Positions 20,147 to 31,790 of a DNA stretch of 64,000 nt are shown one piece after another. The notes below the pieces were generated by a model. That model did not search any database. It saw nothing but the letters and a program-made list of their open reading frames with translations, and was not told the origin of the DNA. Source of the stretch: Nereocystis luetkeana (Eukaryota > Sar > Phaeophyceae > Laminariales > Laminariaceae); the NCBI GenBank assembly GCA_031213475.1, contig JARUPZ010000037.1, forward strand, positions 62,001 to 126,000, read 5' to 3'. Made by a program: the position numbers and the translations under genes. Each line of letters opens with the position of its first letter. Positions within the stretch are counted from its first letter, which is position 1.

Positions 20147-21555
20147 ATGAGGGCGCTGAAGCCCCAGAACGTGCCGGGGTTGTTCCCGGAGGATACGAAG
20201 AGAGTCCGAGCGTGTACGGTGAGAGTGTTGCGAATTCCCCTGATTGACGAGGACTGTGCACCGATCGCAGCAAAGCAACAGCGCTTCTCGCCAGAGCAGG
20301 CTGATGCCATTCAGAGAGAGGTTAAAAAGCTGGCGGAGGCGGGGATTATTCGCAAATCCACATCTGCGTGGGCCGCTCGATGCGTGACGGTTCGTAAGAA
20401 GGACGACACCCTGCGCCTATGTCAGGACTATCGCTCGCTTAATAGCTGAGGGAAGACTGGTACTGGCGGCTTGTGCGATATTCAGGGCATTTTCCAGCGG
20501 CTGGCCGGTAGTGGATGGTTCACTTCTATTGACTTGGCATCGAGGTTCTTTCAGCTCCCGATCGCGGAGCCGGATCGCCACAAAACAGCGTTCCGGGACG
20601 CGTTCGGGCAGCGGTGGGAGTATGAGCGGTGTGGGTGCGGCTTGAAGATACTACCGCCGGCCTTCGCCAGCATGGTCGCAGACTTGTTGGGAGACTCGAA
20701 GGGTAACGGAGTTGATAATTATCTCGACGATATTCTGATCTACAGCGAGGATTTCGATGAACACCTCGCTCCCGAAAAAACTGTACTCGCCCGCTTGCAA
20801 GGGGCGGGACTTTCGGTGAACGTCTCGAAGTCTAAGTGGTGTTGCGCGAGTTTGGAGTTTGTGGGCATGGTAGTGGACCGACAGGGCGTGAGACCGGTGG
20901 AGTCCACGATTGCAGCGGTGGCGGAGCTTTCCCCGCCTACGACGGTGGAAGAGTTGAGCGCGTTCCTTGGCATGACGGAGTACTTGAGGCAGTTTGTCGA
21001 AGGATACAGCGTATTGGCGGCGCCACTAACCGACATACTGCGCAACAAGGCCTTCGCCTCTAAACGTTCCCGACGCTCCCTGATCCCGTGGCTAGAGCTG
21101 TACCAACACGTGTTTCTAGCCCTCAAGTTTGCCTTAACGTCGTCCCCCATCTTAGCCTTCCCAATATGGGACACGCTGTTCGTGTTGAACACGGATGCTA
21201 GCGCGGCGGGGGTCGGGGCCGCCCTAACGCAGGAGAACGAGGGGGCGGAGCGACCCCTCGCTTTCGCAAGTCACAAGTGGTCAGCAACGGATTCACGGAG
21301 GGGGGCCACGGAACAGGAGTGCATGGCGATACTGTGAGCAATGGCACACGTTGGTCCGTATTTGGCGGGTAGACCTTTCCCGCTCGTGACTGACTGCTCC
21401 GCGCTCACATTGCTGTTCCGTAGCAGCAACTTCAACCCCAAGCTATACTGGTGGTCGCTGTGCCTAGGCCGAATATGACTTGATCATACAGTGGAGGGCG
21501 GGCTCGTCCCACCAGCTCCCAGAGGCATTATCTCATCTGCTAAGACCAGGCCCCG
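20147..21555 (+). pseudogene. Gypsy reverse transcriptase and RNase H
   Basis: RT motifs in order: GIIRKSTSAWAARCVTVRKK, LCQDYRSLNS, SIDLASRFFQLPIAEPD and NYLDDILIYS (the Y-x-DD active site is intact). These are followed by the connection region (VEFVGM-type) and the RNase H domain with LNTDASAAGVGAAL (Asp), TEQECMAIL (Glu) and FPLVTDCSALTLLF (Asp). Defects are TGA at 20,447-20,449 after LNS, TGA at 21,335-21,337 where Trp is expected (AIL-x-AMAH), and a frameshift near 21,465 before DLIIQWRAGSSHQLPEAL. The encoded activity would copy element RNA to DNA and degrade the RNA strand. Confidence 0.9.
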
Positions 21556-22450
21556 CCGCGGATCATATCGACGATTCATTCTCCGATGACGTGACCTCCG
21601 GCGAGCCCGACGCCTACGTAGGGCCGCAAGGGCCTGTGTTGAATGGTTTCCCGTTGAGAGAGCTCGAGCCGTCGAAGAAAAGTGTGGTAGACCCGGGAGG
21701 GATGCGCGAAAAGAGAGTCGCGATCACGCCGCACGCCAGCGATCACGCCGCACGCCATCGAGTCATGCTCGCTGAAACCACACCACGCCGAGGCCACGCC
21801 CGCCACCCGCGCCGTCGCCGCTTGGAGCCGTTGTTGACAGCATACCTCAGACTCGCCGCGGCGCCGTCTCCCTACAGACATCGCGGGAAGAGGGCCTGAC
21901 TGACAGACAGCTGGGCACACTCGCGTTTATCGACAGGCTTAGCGCGGTAGGGTTGGGCACGCCGGCGGTGGCGCTGGGTCGATGGTCGCGGGCGTCCGCG
22001 TTGTCCGTGCGGCTTCGTCGACTCCCCGACCACGTGGCTCGAAAGGTGCGGGCACCTCGGGCGGCCCCGGCCCCTCCTTCTTGCACGACGTCGGCGAGTT
22101 TTCCGTCGACGAGGGTGGTCGGGCAGCGTCTAAGGGGAGGCGGCGGTACGGAGAAGCACACCTCATCAGCGGCGGCGCCAACGGGTCGTGGGATGGCCAC
22201 GGCGGTACCCGGGGATAGCTCGGATGGGCCTTGCACGAGGAGGGAAGGGTTGCCGCATAGTGAGCAGCCGCCGGAACGAGCGGTGGTGGAGCGGGCCATC
22301 GACGCATTGCAAGACGTGCCGGGCTTGGTGAGGCGACAGACGGAAGACCCTCTCCTCGGTAAGGTTAGGGAAGCGCTTGGGGGCGAGGTAGAGACGAGAA
22401 GGGGAGAGCGTATGGGCGAGGAGGAGGTAGCGATGTATCTCCTCGATGAT
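21556..22450 (+). other. RNase H-integrase spacer of element B
   Basis: GC-rich sequence with no known domain. The reading frame returns to the main pol phase by 21,953. A short acid/Arg-rich segment (VERAIDALQDVPGLVRRQTE) precedes TAG at 22,451. Confidence 0.5.
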
Positions 22451-22453
22451 TAG

Positions 22454-23761
22454 GACCTAGTATGGTACGAGGTAGAGCAGAGCGGAATCCTAACAAGGCG
22501 CACGTCGGTCCTAGCCGTTCCAGCCGTTTTGGTAGCCGACGTGCTCGCGTTAGTACACTGCCAGCACGGACACCCAGGGGTCGGCAGGACGCTTGCATTG
22601 CTGCGCGCCCGATTCCATTGGCCAGGGATGTGTAGAGACGCGAGGGAGTATGTCTTGTCGTGCGGGTGCCGGCGTATGAAGCGCCCGCGAAGCCAGCGTA
22701 TAGCTATGCGGCCTGCCAGGTACCCCGAGCCATGGGAAGTCCTGGAGGTGGACTTGCTGAGGATCCCCAACACGTCCGAGACAGGTAACGTGTACTTGTT
22801 GCTGGTGGTGGACAAGGCATCTCGCTTCCTGTTCGCATACCCGCTCCCCTCGAAGGAGGCCCAAGGGATCGCGCGACTTCTCCCGGACCTGTGTCTAACG
22901 TTCGGAGTACCCTCGTTCATCCGTGCCGACGGAGGAGGCGAGTTCACAGCCGCTGTAATGGAGCATCTCTGCCGTTGGCTAAACGTACAGATTGATTTCG
23001 GCCCTGCCGATCACCCACGGGGACAGGATAGTGTAGAACGGGCAGGGGCGTGGATAGTCGATGTGCTGTCCGAGCTGTGCAAGGCATGACCAACCCGCTG
23101 GGACGAGTATGTAGCTCTAGCATGCTGGACCGAACGCACCATGCCAGACCCGTCCCTGCCTTCGGCAATGACTCCCTTCCAGCTCCTGTTCGGTCGCAGC
23201 CCGCGTACGTCCCTCGATATCTTAGTGCCTCAGATGGATGACACGAAGACCACGGGAGGCTTCGAGAACTTTATCGAAGAGCGCCGACACAACCTACGGG
23301 AGGTCCGGGAGGCACTAGAGAGGATGCACAACGGCAGGGAGAAGGCGCGACAACGTCGCAACGCATCAATTCAGCGACCATCGGCGGGCACTCAGGTCGT
23401 GGCGGGCGACCTCGTCCTGGCGAGGGAGAGCGATAGCTCGCTCCACCGGCAGGGTAGAGAGCCTAAACTGGTTAATGAGAAGTGGACTGGCCCGTGGAAG
23501 GTGGTGGAGGTGGTGATCGAAGGCCTGAGCGTCGTCATCGAGATGGAAGGCAGGACGACGCGCTCCAAGACGGTCTCCGCTGCATCGCTGAAGCCATTTT
23601 ACACGAGGCCGTCCGATCTTCGGCACCCCATGGAGGATGAGTTCGCGCAAATGACGTGGGGCGCGGGCCTGGGGCTCGGAGGGCACTTGACTACAGCAGC
23701 ACCGATGTACACGCTGCTGGACAGGAGGCGCGTGGTCAACGCGACCGGGGTCGCGATATAA
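22454..23761 (+). pseudogene. Gypsy integrase
   Basis: The N-terminal zinc region shows HCQHGHPGVGRTLALLRARF then YVLSCGCRRMK; the cysteine pair is C-x-C instead of the usual C-x2-C. The catalytic core has Asp in LEVDLLRIP, Asp in RADGGGEF, and Glu in DSVERAGAW, with exactly 35 residues between the last two (D-35-E). After a TGA at 23,087-23,089 the same frame continues through MTPFQLLFGRSPRT, a helical EERRHNLREVREALERM, and a small barrel with EKWTGPWKVVEVV and LKPFYTRP, ending TAA at 23,759. The enzyme inserts the cDNA; this copy is interrupted. Confidence 0.9.
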
Positions 23762-24133
23762 GAGTACCGCGGCCGGTACCTTGACGGGGTGGTGTCGGAA
23801 TGGGTCTCGGAGGGAGAGTCATAGGACAGCTTCACTCCGCTGCAGTTAGACACATTTCACGCGTTGTGGAACTTGTACGACCCGAGCAGCGAGCGGAGCC
23901 GCCCCGTAGCCCGAGACGAGGAGGCGAGGAGATGCCCCGCGCTGAGTAGAAACGAAGCTCTGAGAAGGTTGCCGATCGGTACCAAGGTCGTCAAGCCGGT
24001 CGGGGGCAGAAAGGGGCTCGCGGGGCGGCCCGGCCAAGTTTACGACTTTTACTCGCCGTACTGGCGCGTCCGCTTCGCCGACAACGATTGTGAAGAGCTG
24101 ACAGCATCAGAAATGAAAAGGTTCGGAGTGTGA
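23762..24133 (+). pseudogene. C-terminal beta-barrel-like module of the Gypsy pol
   Basis: In the same frame as integrase, after TAA 23,759 and TAG 23,822, the translation includes LQLDTFHALWNLYDPS and later YSPYWRVRFADNDCEELT. The latter resembles the small SH3/chromo-barrel-like ends that follow integrase in many stramenopile Gypsy elements. It could target integration to chromatin, but that role is inferred. The frame ends TGA at 24,131-24,133. Confidence 0.6.
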
Positions 24134-24204
24134 GGGCGATGGCGGGACCGCGGGCGCGCCATCTCGCACAAGATCTCTCCTTTTATCCCTCCCCTCCCCT
24201 CCCC

Positions 24205-24206
<2 letters not shown>

Positions 24207-24278
<72 letters not shown>

Positions 24279-24310
24279 ATCTCTCTGTCCCTCTCTCGCT
24301 CCCTCTCTCC
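24207..24310 (+). repeat. (CT)n microsatellite
   Basis: About 70 bp of pure CT followed by degenerate CTCTC, just after the pol stop. Ser/Leu or Arg/Glu frames here are artefacts. Confidence 0.95.
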
Positions 24311-25122
24311 CCCTCTCTCCCTTCCCCGCGCCATCACTTGGGCACGTCACCGGGTGTTTGGCCGCGCGTGTCTGTGCCGGCGCCCGAACCCGCGTCTGCT
24401 TTCGCACGTGCGCCCGCACTTGTGTCTTTCACGCTCGCCGCCTTTCGTGTTTCGACCAGGGTCCACCTTTGGGTGCAGTCGCGTACGATACCGGCGCACC
24501 TGGCTGGGCGATAGTGGCTTCGGGGCTTCGGGGAGGATCGACGGACGAGGAGCAGCTTAGGCTGTTGCTGGCGTGGCGACAGCTATTGGTGCGGAGTGGC
24601 GATTCTGGAAGCGCTGGTTGAGGCCGTGGACGATGAGCGGGATGCCGCTGGGGGGCATGTTTCTAGGCCAGTGGCACTTGAGAACCAACCTAGCTCGGCA
24701 ACGGCACTACGAATTAGCAGGAGTCCATGGTTTTGGTAGGCGCCAGATGATTACTATGTTGAAGTCATGCAGAGAAGACCCTGTCATATCGCATTACCGT
24801 CGCGATCTGTGTATCTATGGCGGGAGAAGGGGGCAATAGGAGACTATTGTCCGAAGAAACGGAGTTCCTTGCGATCTTTGACATTCTGTTTTTGCCAAGT
24901 TTTCATCTTGGAGGCGCGATGATTGTGATATTTCCTGTGGATTGACACAATAGTGTTAGGTGGTACCAATATTGCACATCGGGGGATCTGTGGTGAGTTT
25001 AGGGGGCTTCAGGAACGTAGTTCGAGTGGGCGGTGTGCAGGGGTTTCTGTCTTCAGTTGATCGGGGTCCACCGTATAGGATGTCGCGTGGCTTGCCGCAT
25101 CGGCTAAACCAGCTGGGGAGGA
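24311..25122 (+). other. 3' internal non-coding part of element B
   Basis: Lies between pol and the 3' LTR. No envelope-like or other domain was recognised. It ends with purine tract CTGGGGAGGA at the LTR border. Confidence 0.55.
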
Positions 25123-25564
25123 TGGTACGGTGGTAGTCCAAGGATCCGAGGGGTTTCCAGAAGTGGGCATGGCATGTGTGAAAGGGGGATATTGAGAGTT
25201 GAACCCTGAGACGGGGGGATGTGAGCAGACGGTCACAACCTTTCTCCACCCCTTCAGCTTTTTATACCCCGTCTCGTGGCCGGCAGTGTGTGCCTATAAC
25301 GACCGAGACAACTGTGAGATGGATCAGGCGTATGTTCCGCAAGCTGGGTGGAACCACGAGAATGCAGGTGGCAGTCTTTGCAGCGAACTGAAAGAGCTTG
25401 AGCGTGTGAATGAGTGCCAGGCGGCTTAAACGAAGTAGTACATGATGGTTTTAGAGTGGGAATATATCTGATCATCCTTTCGAGTAACATGAGCTATATC
25501 GGCCGGAGAGCCCGACGATACTACGCCATCATACATGACACGCGCACCGCTCGACTCTATGACA
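25123..25564 (+). repeat. 3' LTR (442 bp), complete
   Basis: Starts TGGTACGG after a polypurine tract and ends TGACA before GTAC. The first 310 bp match the 5' LTR; the last 132 bp have no counterpart on the left. Confidence 0.8.
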
Positions 25565-25840
25565 GTACTTATCTGTCGCCCGCCGTATCTGTTGCACCAA
25601 GCCCTTTTACGCGTGGTGTACACCAAACACCGAGCACGTTGGTGACAAAAAAGGGCCTTCCTCGGTCCGACCACCTGATTGTTTGGTGCCAGGTATTGTC
25701 ATATACCTAATAGTCGCTAGTTGTCCGGTCGCGCGGTCTCAGCAGAAGGCAATCACAACGGGCAGGAGCAAAAGAGTCAGGCCCATATTGCCTCCCTTCT
25801 CGCTTTACGTTTTAAGGGTGTGGGACTGAGCAAGGGCCAC
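25565..25840 (-). repeat. dispersed repeat A, copy 3, second piece
   Basis: Reverse complement of the left half of repeat A: GTTGCACCAAGCCCTTTTAC, CGAGCACGTTGGTGACA and GTGCCAGGTATTGTC match about 44,215-44,335 in order. It resumes exactly at the duplicated GTAC. Confidence 0.75.
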
Positions 25841-26207
25841 CCTGCCCGACTATCTCAGGGTTATACTATTTGTACGAGCAAAATGTCAGGACACGCGTAT
25901 GATGCGAGGGGCTGTGTGCACTTTCAACAACGAAGGATTTTCTCGGCTAAATTTTCTCTGCGTTGAAAATCTCAACAAATTTGAAATCGTCCGCTTTTAC
26001 CTCCCGAGGTTTTGTTTTTTTTGTCAACTTCGTCGGTAGAGTAGTAAAAGTCTGGCGAGCGCATTTACATTTCACCGACCCTTTTGACGTACACGACGCG
26101 CCTCACACCGAAAATGTACATGACCGCAAACTGGCCCCCTCGGTCCATCTACCTGGGGGGAATTAGTCCCATAAACGTACTGTGTGTGTACACAGTAGGT
26201 AGCATAC
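25841..26207. other. unassigned sequence
   Basis: Nothing recognisable. Confidence 0.3.
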
Positions 26208-26328
26208 CTATTAAGGGATACCATAGTTAATAGGACCTATGGTTTACATACAACCTATATATTTATCATTTTTTACTAACAATAGTTGGTAAATAGTTGG
26301 TCCTAGTACCTATGGTCCGCCGTAATAG
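26208..26328. mobile_element. MITE M1, copy 2
   Basis: CTATTAAGGGATACCATAGT at the left and CTATGGTCCGCCGTAATAG at the right, with the same interior as copy 1 plus a short extra TAGTTGGTAAA. More diverged than copies 1 and 4. Confidence 0.75.
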
Positions 26329-26450
26329 TAAGTTGTCCAGTCGCACACTCTCAGCAGCAGGTAGTCGCACCCGGCAAGAGACACAGAGCCAGGCTCATTC
26401 TGCCCCCCGTCTCTCTCTACTCCCCCCGGTCTCTGTGCGCATCCGGCATA
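26329..26450 (-). repeat. dispersed repeat A, fragment (copy 4)
   Basis: GTTGTCCAGTCGCACACTC, AGCAGCAGGTAGTC and GTCAGGC-like words follow the order seen reversed in copy 3 (25,730-25,830). It abuts M1 copy 2. Confidence 0.5.
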
Positions 26451-26475
26451 GTCATTGTAGTAGCTGTACGAGTAG

Positions 26476-26659
26476 TGTATAGTAGTAGCAGTGATAGCAG
26501 GAACACTAGCAGGAGGAGTAGCAGTAGGAGTAGTTGTAGTAGTAGTAGCAGCAGTAGTAGTAGTAGTAGTAGTAGTAGTAGGAGTAGTAGTAGTAGTAGT
26601 AGCAGTATTTGTAGCAGTAGTATTTGTAGCAGTAGTAGTAGTAGTAGGAGCAGTAGTCA

Positions 26660-26707
<48 letters not shown>

Positions 26708-26743
26708 AAGTAGTAGTAGTAGTAGCGGTAATAGTAGCAGTAG
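26476..26743 (+). repeat. (TAG)n microsatellite
   Basis: About 270 bp of TAG trinucleotides with AGG, CAG and TTG variants. Open frames of poly-Ser, poly-Val or poly-Thr are artefacts. Confidence 0.95.
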
Positions 26744-26852
26744 TATTACGCGGGGCCATAGTTATTAGGACCTGTGGCATACATAAAAACCTAAATATTT
26801 TACCAGTTTTACTAACAACATTTGGTCCTATTAACTATGGCCCCCCGTAATA
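26744..26852. mobile_element. MITE M1, copy 3, inserted in the TAG array
   Basis: TATTACGCGGGGCCATAG ... CTATGGCCCCCCGTAATA. Both flanks are TAG repeat, so a TA target inside the microsatellite is apparent. Confidence 0.8.
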
Positions 26853-27084
26853 GTAGGAGGTAGTATAGGGGCTATTGACAGTTATTACTTTAAGCGAAGA
26901 GATATATACTTCAGGATTAATGCGGACATTTATTTCATGATACCCTCAATCGCATGTTGACCTGTTCAGCAACGATGACAGCCGAGTTGCCGCCTGTTGA
27001 TATGACTAGTGACGATTCAGTTTTTCTGCCGCCGCCACGAGCCAGCTGCAGCTGCTGTTGCCGGGAGTGCGCATTTGTCTGTCA
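26853..27084. other. unassigned sequence
   Basis: Nothing recognisable. Confidence 0.3.
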
Positions 27085-28280
27085 TTAGAAACTTTTCAGG
27101 TCAAAAGCAGATACCTTTTTCATCGTGCCCCAACCATACGTGTACCTGTACGTGAGTAGATACGGAGAATCTGCTTCCTAAAAAAAGTGATGTTTTGTTT
27201 AATTCGCCTTTTCTGTTCTACTGACGAATTGTTTTCGACACGCAGGTATTGCAGTAGGTAGTTGTAAGTGTAAAATAGTTGTAGTATTGATAGTAGCACA
27301 TGGTACCGAGTTCATGCCTGTCCAATAATAATAGTAGTAGTAGTAGTAGTAGTAGTAGGAGTAGTAGTAGTAGTACCTGTACTATAAGCTGTAGCAATAG
27401 TCGTAGTCGTTGTGATGTCCGCTACTGCTGGTATTGCCGTATGCATGCTGCTTTTATCTGTCCAATAGCTGTATATGCCCTCTACAGTACCTAATACGTA
27501 GCCTCTAGATGTACAAAATCATTAGAGGTCGTAGTAGTATAGGATTTTATAGCGTCATGCTGCTTCTGCCTTTACATTCATAGTGCATCTACCTGCGTAG
27601 TGTGGTGGTAGTGGTATATATTTATGAGTAGTATATAGTAGTCATGCCCCCAACCCACCACGGCACCGCTTGCATGCTATGTTGCCGTTGTATGAAAGTT
27701 TGTTGTAGCGGTAGTAGTAGTAGTAGGTAGAAGTGTAGTATTTATTCATGCTGCTTCTACCCGCACTGCATCCACGTATCACGGAGAGTGGTGAATAGTA
27801 ACAGTATAGTAATCATGCCCCAACCCATGGTACCGCGAGGTTATTTGACCTCTCTGTATACCATGAGGTTGTCTGTATTGTATGAGCGTTTGGTCATGCT
27901 TCAGGAGTAGTACTTAGTAGTAGTATATTATTTAATCGTAGTAGGAGGGTGTACTAGGCAGTACTTTGTATAGCGAGCATGCTGCTTCTACCTGTACTAC
28001 ATCTACGTTTTAGTGGTAGTGGTGTATAGAAACAGTAAGTAAGGTAGCCAACCCATGGTACTGCTGAGTGCATGTAGTAGTGTAGTATTCACCACATATA
28101 TATAGAGTAGTACTCAGTTCCTGCTGACCATTATTCCTCTTTGCTTTGAGCAATACGCTAACCTATATGGCTCACGTTTCCGCGAAGAACAGCTAGACAT
28201 GTATTCATTGCGACTCCCTGTTCGCCTTGCGACGCCCCCGAAATTTCACCCCACCCACATTCCGAAAGGGAACCTTGGAA
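27085..28280 (-). repeat. dispersed repeat R2, copy 3 (reverse)
   Basis: Reverse complement of copy 1: CATCGTGCCCCAACC at 27,121 (compare about 2,093), CAACCCATGGTACCGC at about 27,818 (compare about 1,150-1,370) and TTCCGCGAAGAACAGCTAG at about 28,180. The head (GGGAACCTT) is near 28,270. It has no M2 insertion, so it shows the empty site. Interrupted by TAG/TAA-rich microsatellites. Confidence 0.65.
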
Positions 28281-28611
28281 CACGTACAATGTCGATCGCG
28301 TACACAGATCATGGGAGTTTGATGACTTGCCCGTTTCGGCAGTTCGCGTATACATACAACGACACACCAAAGTGCGAAGCATTTAGAAAAAATTAGGTTG
28401 TTGTTGGCTCTGAGCTCTAAACGCTCCTCAGCGTTTCTTACACGTATTGGTTTATGTTGTTCGTGCTAGCGCGAGATGAGGTTCACCTCACGGAACAAAA
28501 CTGCCTCATCGTGATCCCCGATCCCGACTGTGTCGGGGGCGACCTCGGGCATGCTTGCGCCGGGCCCTGGCTGCCGGCTGGAGGGGTGTAAATATGTGGG
28601 CTGTCCGTGGG
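28281..28611. other. unassigned sequence
   Basis: Contains CGATCCCGACTGTGTCGGGG, a short hairpin near 28,520. Nothing else was recognised. Confidence 0.3.
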
Positions 28612-29005
28612 ACCAGTTGAGTGGTCGATACTTGATTTATGACAGTCTCGTGGTTAAATGATTTGGTTAGGCCTACCTTTGCCCCGTCAAGCCTACTCTT
28701 GGCCCGTCAAACCCTGTTCCAAAATACGATTCCCTGGTAGTCTTTATCATCGGGATGTCCTTGACAGTTTTGGCCGGGTGTGCTGTGCTCGTTTCTTGCA
28801 GAAGCTTTTTATATTAAAACATCGGCTGTTAGTTGGACGAGTTAATTGGTGGATACTTTATATATGACAGTCTCGTGGCCCCTTTTGTCGTTTAGTGGCC
28901 TAACTTTGCCCCGTCAAGCCGACCTATGACCGGTCAAACCCTTTCCTGAAATATGATAGTTTTGAGCTTCGGGATGTCCTTGACGGCTGTCTGCCAAGGG
29001 AGAAG
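28612..29005 (+). repeat. two-copy tandem repeat, ~225-bp period
   Basis: GACAGTCTCGTGG at 28,641 and 28,866. Each copy is followed by TTTGCCCCGTCAAGCC, a GTCAAACCC block and CGGGATGTCCTTGAC. Confidence 0.75.
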
Positions 29006-31680
29006 TATGCCGTCGACTGACATCTATGTTCGCTCGTGACGGTAAAAATATTATGTTTTTGATGCCGGCACCAAGATTAGACCTCTCTCTTCTCCTTCGG
29101 CCGAAGCGGGAGAGGCCGAATCCTCCCCGGCTTTCGACAGCTCATGGCGGTAAAAGTGTGGGGAATCTGGGCTGGGAGGGGCGGTCTCATGCTCCCCTGT
29201 TGCTTGTGCGTTGAGGGTTGAGTGTTCCAGAAACGATTGTCGAAATTCCGGTTGGTGCGTTTTACGTGTGACACGACGAGTTATGTGCAAAAATGCTGAG
29301 GTTCATAGGCTATAATTATAGCATATGGTCGCAAAACGAGCGTCACGAGCCTCTTTATCCGCTGTGCACGCCGGGTTACCAGGCTCCGTGCGGAAGAGAA
29401 GACGGGGTCTTTGATTTCGACCGAATGGGAAGAGTCCACGGCGCGGGAGGCGCGGTACAGTGGTGAAGGTACAAACGGCGTCTACGATTTTATTTCTTGT
29501 TTACACGCAGCAGGCAGCAGCAATGGTAATGATTGCCGTCAATGGGAATGGTAGTCTTTCCCATTATTAGGCACCAGCAATACTCGTCATTACAATGGAG
29601 CACCAGTATCACACGAGGCGTGGAATTTCGATTGTACTGTGAAGGCGTTTTTCTTTACTTTTTTTCATGTAACGACCAAGCATGAACATGTATGTACCGG
29701 TTATTATGACGATGTACGACGATGACGTCGTGCTTCTTCCTCCTCGTGCACCATCGGCCTACCCTATCCTGACGGTTGTGCCAGGGGCAGCCTCAGGCCT
29801 GCATGATGTGCTGCTGCTGCTGCTGCTGCTGCTGCTTCAGCAGCTTATCCGTTGCTCTGGTGCTGCTACCATGCATGTGCGGCTACTGTCCTGTTCTGCG
29901 GCTGCTGCTCCTGCTGCTGCAGTGCTGCTATTCCTGGGATATGTCGTTGCTGCCAACCCCTATGAGCATGGTAAATATGCAAGTCAATTCCTTTCGGTGA
30001 TGTATTTCTGCATCAAAGAAAAATACGGACCCACCTGCTTCGGAAGCTGTACGTGTACCGTCTTGCATTTGACATTGTTTTGGTGTCTCGGCGGAGGTCT
30101 CGTGCCAGCGTAGTATTCGTATGATACGTACCTGTACGCTATGCTGCTGGTGCTTGATGATGTGTGAGCTTGCTGCACCAAGGTAGCCGCCGGCGCTTCG
30201 TACTGTCAATTAATTCAAATCGATCGACTACCGCCCAAATAAATAGTAACGATTGTTTTGCATCTATCTGCATTCGGAATATATGCAGTACGGACGCCGA
30301 GCGTCCCGCACATACGGGCAGGACCACCCGAAAAATGGATAAACCTTCCGAAGATCGCATCTCGTGCACCACTGCGGATTAGGACTTGAAATTTGCAGGA
30401 CTTTCCTCTGGACTTTTCCGTTGCTCAAAACTCTTTTTTTAGTGCACCCCTTGGCAGTACTGTCGCACTAAAACAGCCTCGAAGAACATTCCGGCACGCC
30501 CAGCCATTACGGCCATGCGTAGAGCCGCAGGCGGGTGTCAGCCCGCCGGGCGAAACCCCCTTTTGTACAATACAGTAGGGCAGAGTAGTAGCACCGTAAG
30601 CCTATATATATAGTTTCGCACGAGGGTGCGATCGCCATATAACGCGCGTCTCAGCTTTACTCTTCTTAATGTTTGCTTAGATATCACGCTTTGGTGAAAC
30701 TACAGTAAGACACTGCTGTCGAGCGCAGCAAATGATCCCTGCGCGGAAAGTAGATGACGTCACTCCCTCCGTGTACGAGTACTCCAGGAGCAGTAGTAAT
30801 CTTGTATATATAGTATTATTGTGCTTCGACGTATTCTTGTGTAATTGTGTTTTCTCGTGTAGAATTGTAGAGCAGTTAGTTAGCGAAGAAGTACGTACAC
30901 TATCAATACGTGTATTCTATGGGGAAAAATCGGGAAAATCAGGAACTTACTTGAGGACTAAATATTGTCAGGAGGATGCTAACGGCCCATCAAATTCGAA
31001 GGGTGGCACGAGGCGGCACAGAAGGCTGGCAAATGATTTGGGTGGCTCGAGGACGGAGCGGAGGGTTACATGCGTAAATTACATGACGCAGAGGATGTAA
31101 GCTACACGTTAGAGACAACCCCTCTATTAATGGGGCTCCTCACTTTTTCAAATTTAAAGGTCTCTATGTCACATAAAAGCTTGCGTATCATTTCACGAGA
31201 TGCCATGTTTTTTGTCCATCTGGAGTATGGTCACTTTCACGCCGTGGTTTTATTTGAGAACGACCCTAGAAGGGGCTGTGGCCAAAACCAGATCTACCCA
31301 ATCGTTTTGGGTCAAAATTACGTAATGTTAAAACCGAGTATAAAGCGCGCGCCACGAACGGTGTTTCGTCCATGAAAACCCATACAAAACTAAATACGCC
31401 TGACCATCAAGCGTGTGGCCTGTAAAATCTTGATCGTTTATTTGTGTAGTGTATAGGTACCACGGATTCCACTTAGACCTGCAGAGGGTGTTTGTTTCTC
31501 TACTACTGTAGTACGGTGGGAGCGCCTAGATTATTTATGCTGGCACCCCCCCCCCCGTTACCAACTCTGAAGCTTCTCGACCATACTCGCGGAGCCGCCT
31601 GCTCGGCACCTAGTTGTCTTGCCGTACCAAAAACCTGAGAGCACCTCGGCGTGGGGTGGGGCAGACGAACTGTCGTTTGT
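29006..31680. other. unassigned sequence with CTG-rich stretches
   Basis: CTG/CAG runs at about 29,810-29,850 and 29,900-29,935 create poly-Leu and poly-Ala frames. A short plus-strand frame at about 31,070-31,375 has balanced composition but no recognised domain or splice sites. No gene is called. Confidence 0.3.
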
Positions 31681-31790
31681 CCACGGTGCTGTAATATGAA
31701 TATATGTATATAACCTATATTATATATTATACCAGGTATATATACATATTATATATACCTGGTATATATTATATTATGTGCGCCACACGC
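31681..31790. repeat. AT-rich palindrome with TACCAGGTA arms
   Basis: TATACCAGGTATATATA (31,728-31,744) is perfectly inverted at 31,750-31,766 with a 5-nt loop, inside about 90 bp of TA-rich sequence. Confidence 0.85.

Larger units (their letters stand above)
18378..25564 (+). mobile_element. Ty3/Gypsy LTR retrotransposon (element B), degenerate
   Basis: The 7.2-kb element starts TGTTACGG and ends TATGACA. It is bounded by GTAC duplications (18,374-18,377 and 25,565-25,568) and inserted in repeat A. The domain order gag-protease-RT-RNase H-integrase is diagnostic of Ty3/Gypsy (Metaviridae type). A purine tract CTGGGGAGGA lies immediately before the 3' LTR. The 5' LTR keeps only its first 323 bp, so the LTR 3' end, primer-binding site and most of gag are missing. 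Reading frames carry several stops and shifts. The element cannot be autonomous now. Confidence 0.85.

Noticed and set aside
24130-24621. 163-codon frame with a long Ser-Leu repeat
   Set aside because: It translates the (CT)n microsatellite.
26310-26850. Poly-Ser, poly-Val and poly-Thr frames
   Set aside because: They are translations of the (TAG)n array in its different frames.
29682-30113. 143-codon frame with poly-Leu that looks like a membrane protein
   Set aside because: The hydrophobic run is a CTG repeat. There is no conserved flanking sequence or splice context.
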